Shown: positions 49,781 through 51,091 of the stretch, one piece after another
How the letters are laid out: each line of letters opens with the position of its first letter
Numbering within the stretch: the first letter of the stretch is position 1
NCBI GenBank assembly: GCA_023249675.1
Contig: JAHFCE010000015.1
Location: forward strand, 1-51,091
Reading direction: 5' to 3'
Origin: Elusimicrobiota bacterium
GTDB lineage: Bacteria > Elusimicrobiota > Elusimicrobia > UBA1565 > UBA9628
Length of the DNA: 51,091 nt
The notes under the pieces: model-generated
Told to the model about the DNA's origin: nothing
The model's input: the letters and a program-made list of their open reading frames with translations, nothing else
The model's database searches: none
Position numbers and translations under genes: made by a program

Positions 49781-50140
49781 ATGGCCGATATGATTTGGCT
49801 CAAGGGCGTTCAATGCCGCTCCAAGATCGGGGTCCCCGCCTCCGAGCGCGCGCGCCGGCAGACTCTCCTCGTGGACGCGGGCCTTGAGGTCGACGCCCGT
49901 CCGGCCGCGGCGCGCGACGACTTCCGCCGTGCGGTCGACTACGGCGCCGTCGAGAAGCTCATCCGCGCCGAGTCCGAAGCCGGCGAGCGCTGCTTGATCG
50001 AGACCTTGGCCGAGCGCCTGGCCGCCGCGATTTTGCGGACCCAGCCGCTTGTCGCGGCCGCGACGATCCGCGTGCGCAAGACGCCGGCCGTCATGCCCAA
50101 GACCCGTGAAGTCGTCGTTGAGATTCGGAGGAGTCGATGA
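49781..50140 (+). CDS. folB: Dihydroneopterin aldolase
   Basis: 119 aa. Family pattern: LKGVQCRSKIGVPASERARRQTLLVDAGLEVD (Glu in the substrate pocket), AVDYGAVEKLIRAESEAGERCLIETLAERLAAAI, and IRVRKTPAVMP with the catalytic Lys. Cleaves or epimerises 7,8-dihydroneopterin in folate synthesis. ATGA overlap with the next gene, a pterin synthase-like protein. Confidence 0.87.
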   Translation: MADMIWLKGVQCRSKIGVPASERARRQTLLVDAGLEVDARPAAARDDFRRAVDYGAVEKLIRAESEAGERCLIETLAERLAAAILRTQPLVAAATIRVRKTPAVMPKTREVVVEIRRSR

Positions 50141-50730
50141 TCATTCGAAAACTGTATCGCTTCGAGGCCTCGCACATCGTGCGCAACTGCTCGTCCGACC
50201 GCTGCAAATATTCCGTGCACGGGCACAGCTTCCGCTGCGAGCTGCTGCTCACCGCCGACCGCCTCGATCGCGGCCAGATGGTCTATGACTTCGGCTTGCT
50301 CAAGGGCGGCGTGAAGGATTTTCTCGACGGCTTCGACCACGCCGCGCTGTTCTGGGACAGGGAAGCGCCCGGGTACGTCAAGGCGATGAAGGAGAACTCC
50401 AAGCGCTGGGTGTCGCTGCCCGTCTCGCCGACGGCCGAGCAGATTTCGCGCGTGATCTTCCTCGCGGTCTCGGCGATCCTTGAGAACACGGAGAAGGTCA
50501 ACGGCGACGACACCGCGCGCGTGCACTCCGTCATTCTGCATGAGACCGAGACCGGCTACGCGCAGTGCTTCCGCTCGGACGCGTACGACGCGGCCCTGGG
50601 AAAAATCGACCTCAAGAACGTCGTCTTCTCGGATGAGGTGAAGGCCGGGTGGTCGGACCCGGGGATGTGGGGCAAGCTCTTGAAAGGCGTCCGGTTTAAG
50701 AACCCGAAGATCGCGATGCAGATCGACTAG
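50137..50730 (+). CDS. 6-pyruvoyl-tetrahydropterin synthase/QueD-like protein
   Basis: 197 aa, longer than usual QueD (about 120-140) by an insertion around 75-95. Zinc ligands His13 (FEASH), His28 and His30 (HGHSF), catalytic Cys23, FDHAAL (His68) and HETETG (Glu136). Such enzymes make 6-carboxy-tetrahydropterin for queuosine or replace/bypass folate steps. Lying with FolB and a pteridine-reductase-like SDR, folate or tetrahydropterin synthesis is at least as likely as queuosine. Its TAG stop shares bases with the convergent gene's TAG (CTAG, 50727-50730). Confidence 0.88.
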   Translation: MIIRKLYRFEASHIVRNCSSDRCKYSVHGHSFRCELLLTADRLDRGQMVYDFGLLKGGVKDFLDGFDHAALFWDREAPGYVKAMKENSKRWVSLPVSPTAEQISRVIFLAVSAILENTEKVNGDDTARVHSVILHETETGYAQCFRSDAYDAALGKIDLKNVVFSDEVKAGWSDPGMWGKLLKGVRFKNPKIAMQID

Positions 50731-51091
50731 GCGATGAGGCGGCCGCCGTCGACCGTCAGCTCCGCGCCCGTCGAGTAGTCGGCGGATTCGGCCAGATACA
50801 GGCAGGCGCGCGCGACCGCTTCGGGGGTTCCCAGGCGCTTGAGCAAGGTCGCCTCCGCGATCTTGCTCTTCTCCCGTCCGCCCATGGATTGGGGCGCCAG
50901 CACGGGTCCCGGCAGGATCGCATTGACGCGCACCTCGGGCGCGAGTGATTTGGCGAGCAGCTGATTCGCGCACAGCAAGGCGGCCTTCGACGCGCAGTAC
51001 GGGCCGTAATCGGCGTAAGGGCGTCGTCCCGCCCAGTCCGCGATGTTGATGACGGCACCCTCCCCTGAGCGCTTGAGCCAAGGAGCGCAGG
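50727..51091 (-). CDS. Pteridine-reductase-like SDR (FolM type), 5' end outside the window
   Basis: About 121 C-terminal residues are visible; the frame is open to the window edge, so it continues beyond. The sequence reads GAVINIADWAGRRPYADYG, then PYCASKAALLCANQLLA with the YxxxK active site, RVNAILPGPVLAP, and a C-terminal TGAELTVDGGRLIA. The INIADW...RP...YCASKAAL pattern is typical of pteridine/dihydrofolate reductases of the SDR family. It faces folB and the pterin synthase. Confidence 0.78.
   Translation of the reverse strand, partial: CAPWLKRSGEGAVINIADWAGRRPYADYGPYCASKAALLCANQLLAKSLAPEVRVNAILPGPVLAPQSMGGREKSKIAEATLLKRLGTPEAVARACLYLAESADYSTGAELTVDGGRLIA

Overview
The window is GC-rich (about two thirds G+C by eye), densely coded chromosomal DNA from a Gram-negative (diderm) bacterium. 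Outer-membrane and envelope genes support this: a LolA-like protein with a LolCDE-type ABC pair and a beta-barrel protein ending in WF, an MsbA-type exporter, a DegP-like protease, a Wzx-type flippase and many signal peptides. It also has a long-form IspG, a bacterial tRNA-Arg(UCU) without encoded CCA, and a full lipoate/2-oxoacid dehydrogenase set. I cannot prove the phylum. An uncultured Elusimicrobiota-like lineage is a low-confidence guess from gene mix alone. No phage, transposase, CRISPR array or rRNA was seen.

Layout. 1-2.6 kb: two exported or unknown proteins, the second an odd, catalytically broken relative of phosphoenolpyruvate synthase. 2.6-2.9 kb: a solo ribbon-helix-helix antitoxin gene between 19-bp direct repeats. 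2.9-13.1 kb: single genes, often divergent or convergent: flippase, metallophosphoesterase, dipeptide epimerase, exported HEAT-like protein, trypsin-like protease, tRNA-Arg, dicarboxylate/amino-acid symporter, zinc-ribbon SDR, RDD protein, VOC protein. 13.1-18.9 kb: ispG, then a minus-strand LolA/permease/ATPase/beta-barrel operon. 19-22.3 kb: GH57/DUF3536 protein, AI-2E-type transporter, exported unknown. 22.4-25.5 kb: a soluble histidine kinase divergent from an ECF sigma/anti-sigma/RseB-like/RadC operon. 25.6-32.9 kb: membrane protein, PD-(D/E)XK nuclease, FGGY (glycerol) kinase, HAD phosphatase, MsbA-type ABC exporter, aminotransferase, PaaI-type thioesterase. 33-39 kb: a plus-strand acyl-CoA operon (aldehyde dehydrogenase, two crotonases, PaaA-like diiron oxygenase subunit, membrane protein, 3-hydroxyacyl-CoA dehydrogenase). 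39-41 kb: HAD hydrolase and OPA-family organophosphate antiporter. 41-49.7 kb: one long minus-strand operon trxB-lipA-E1alpha-E1beta-E2-E3-lipB-phospholipase D. 49.8-51.1 kb: FolB, a 6-pyruvoyl-tetrahydropterin synthase/QueD protein and a convergent pteridine-reductase-like SDR cut by the window edge.

How genes work together. The 41-49.7 kb operon encodes the 2-oxoacid dehydrogenase complex together with the enzymes that make and attach its lipoyl cofactor. The 33-39 kb operon supplies aldehyde oxidation and beta-oxidation-like steps on CoA esters, with a lone PaaA-like oxygenase. The 49.8-51 kb genes form a pterin cluster.

Most striking signals. (1) At 20 gene starts a TANNNT -10 hexamer lies exactly 6 or 7 nt before the start codon with no room for a Shine-Dalgarno site, so leaderless transcription looks like the default for operon-first genes. 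(2) The exported, circularly rearranged PEP-synthase-like protein has Arg in place of the phospho-carrier His. (3) The antitoxin cassette lies between 19-bp repeats and has an ordinary Shine-Dalgarno start, unlike its neighbours. (4) Two intergenic elements carry consensus DnaA boxes next to a 16-bp palindrome and interrupt two catabolic operons. (5) A 16-bp palindrome recurs at gene 3' ends.
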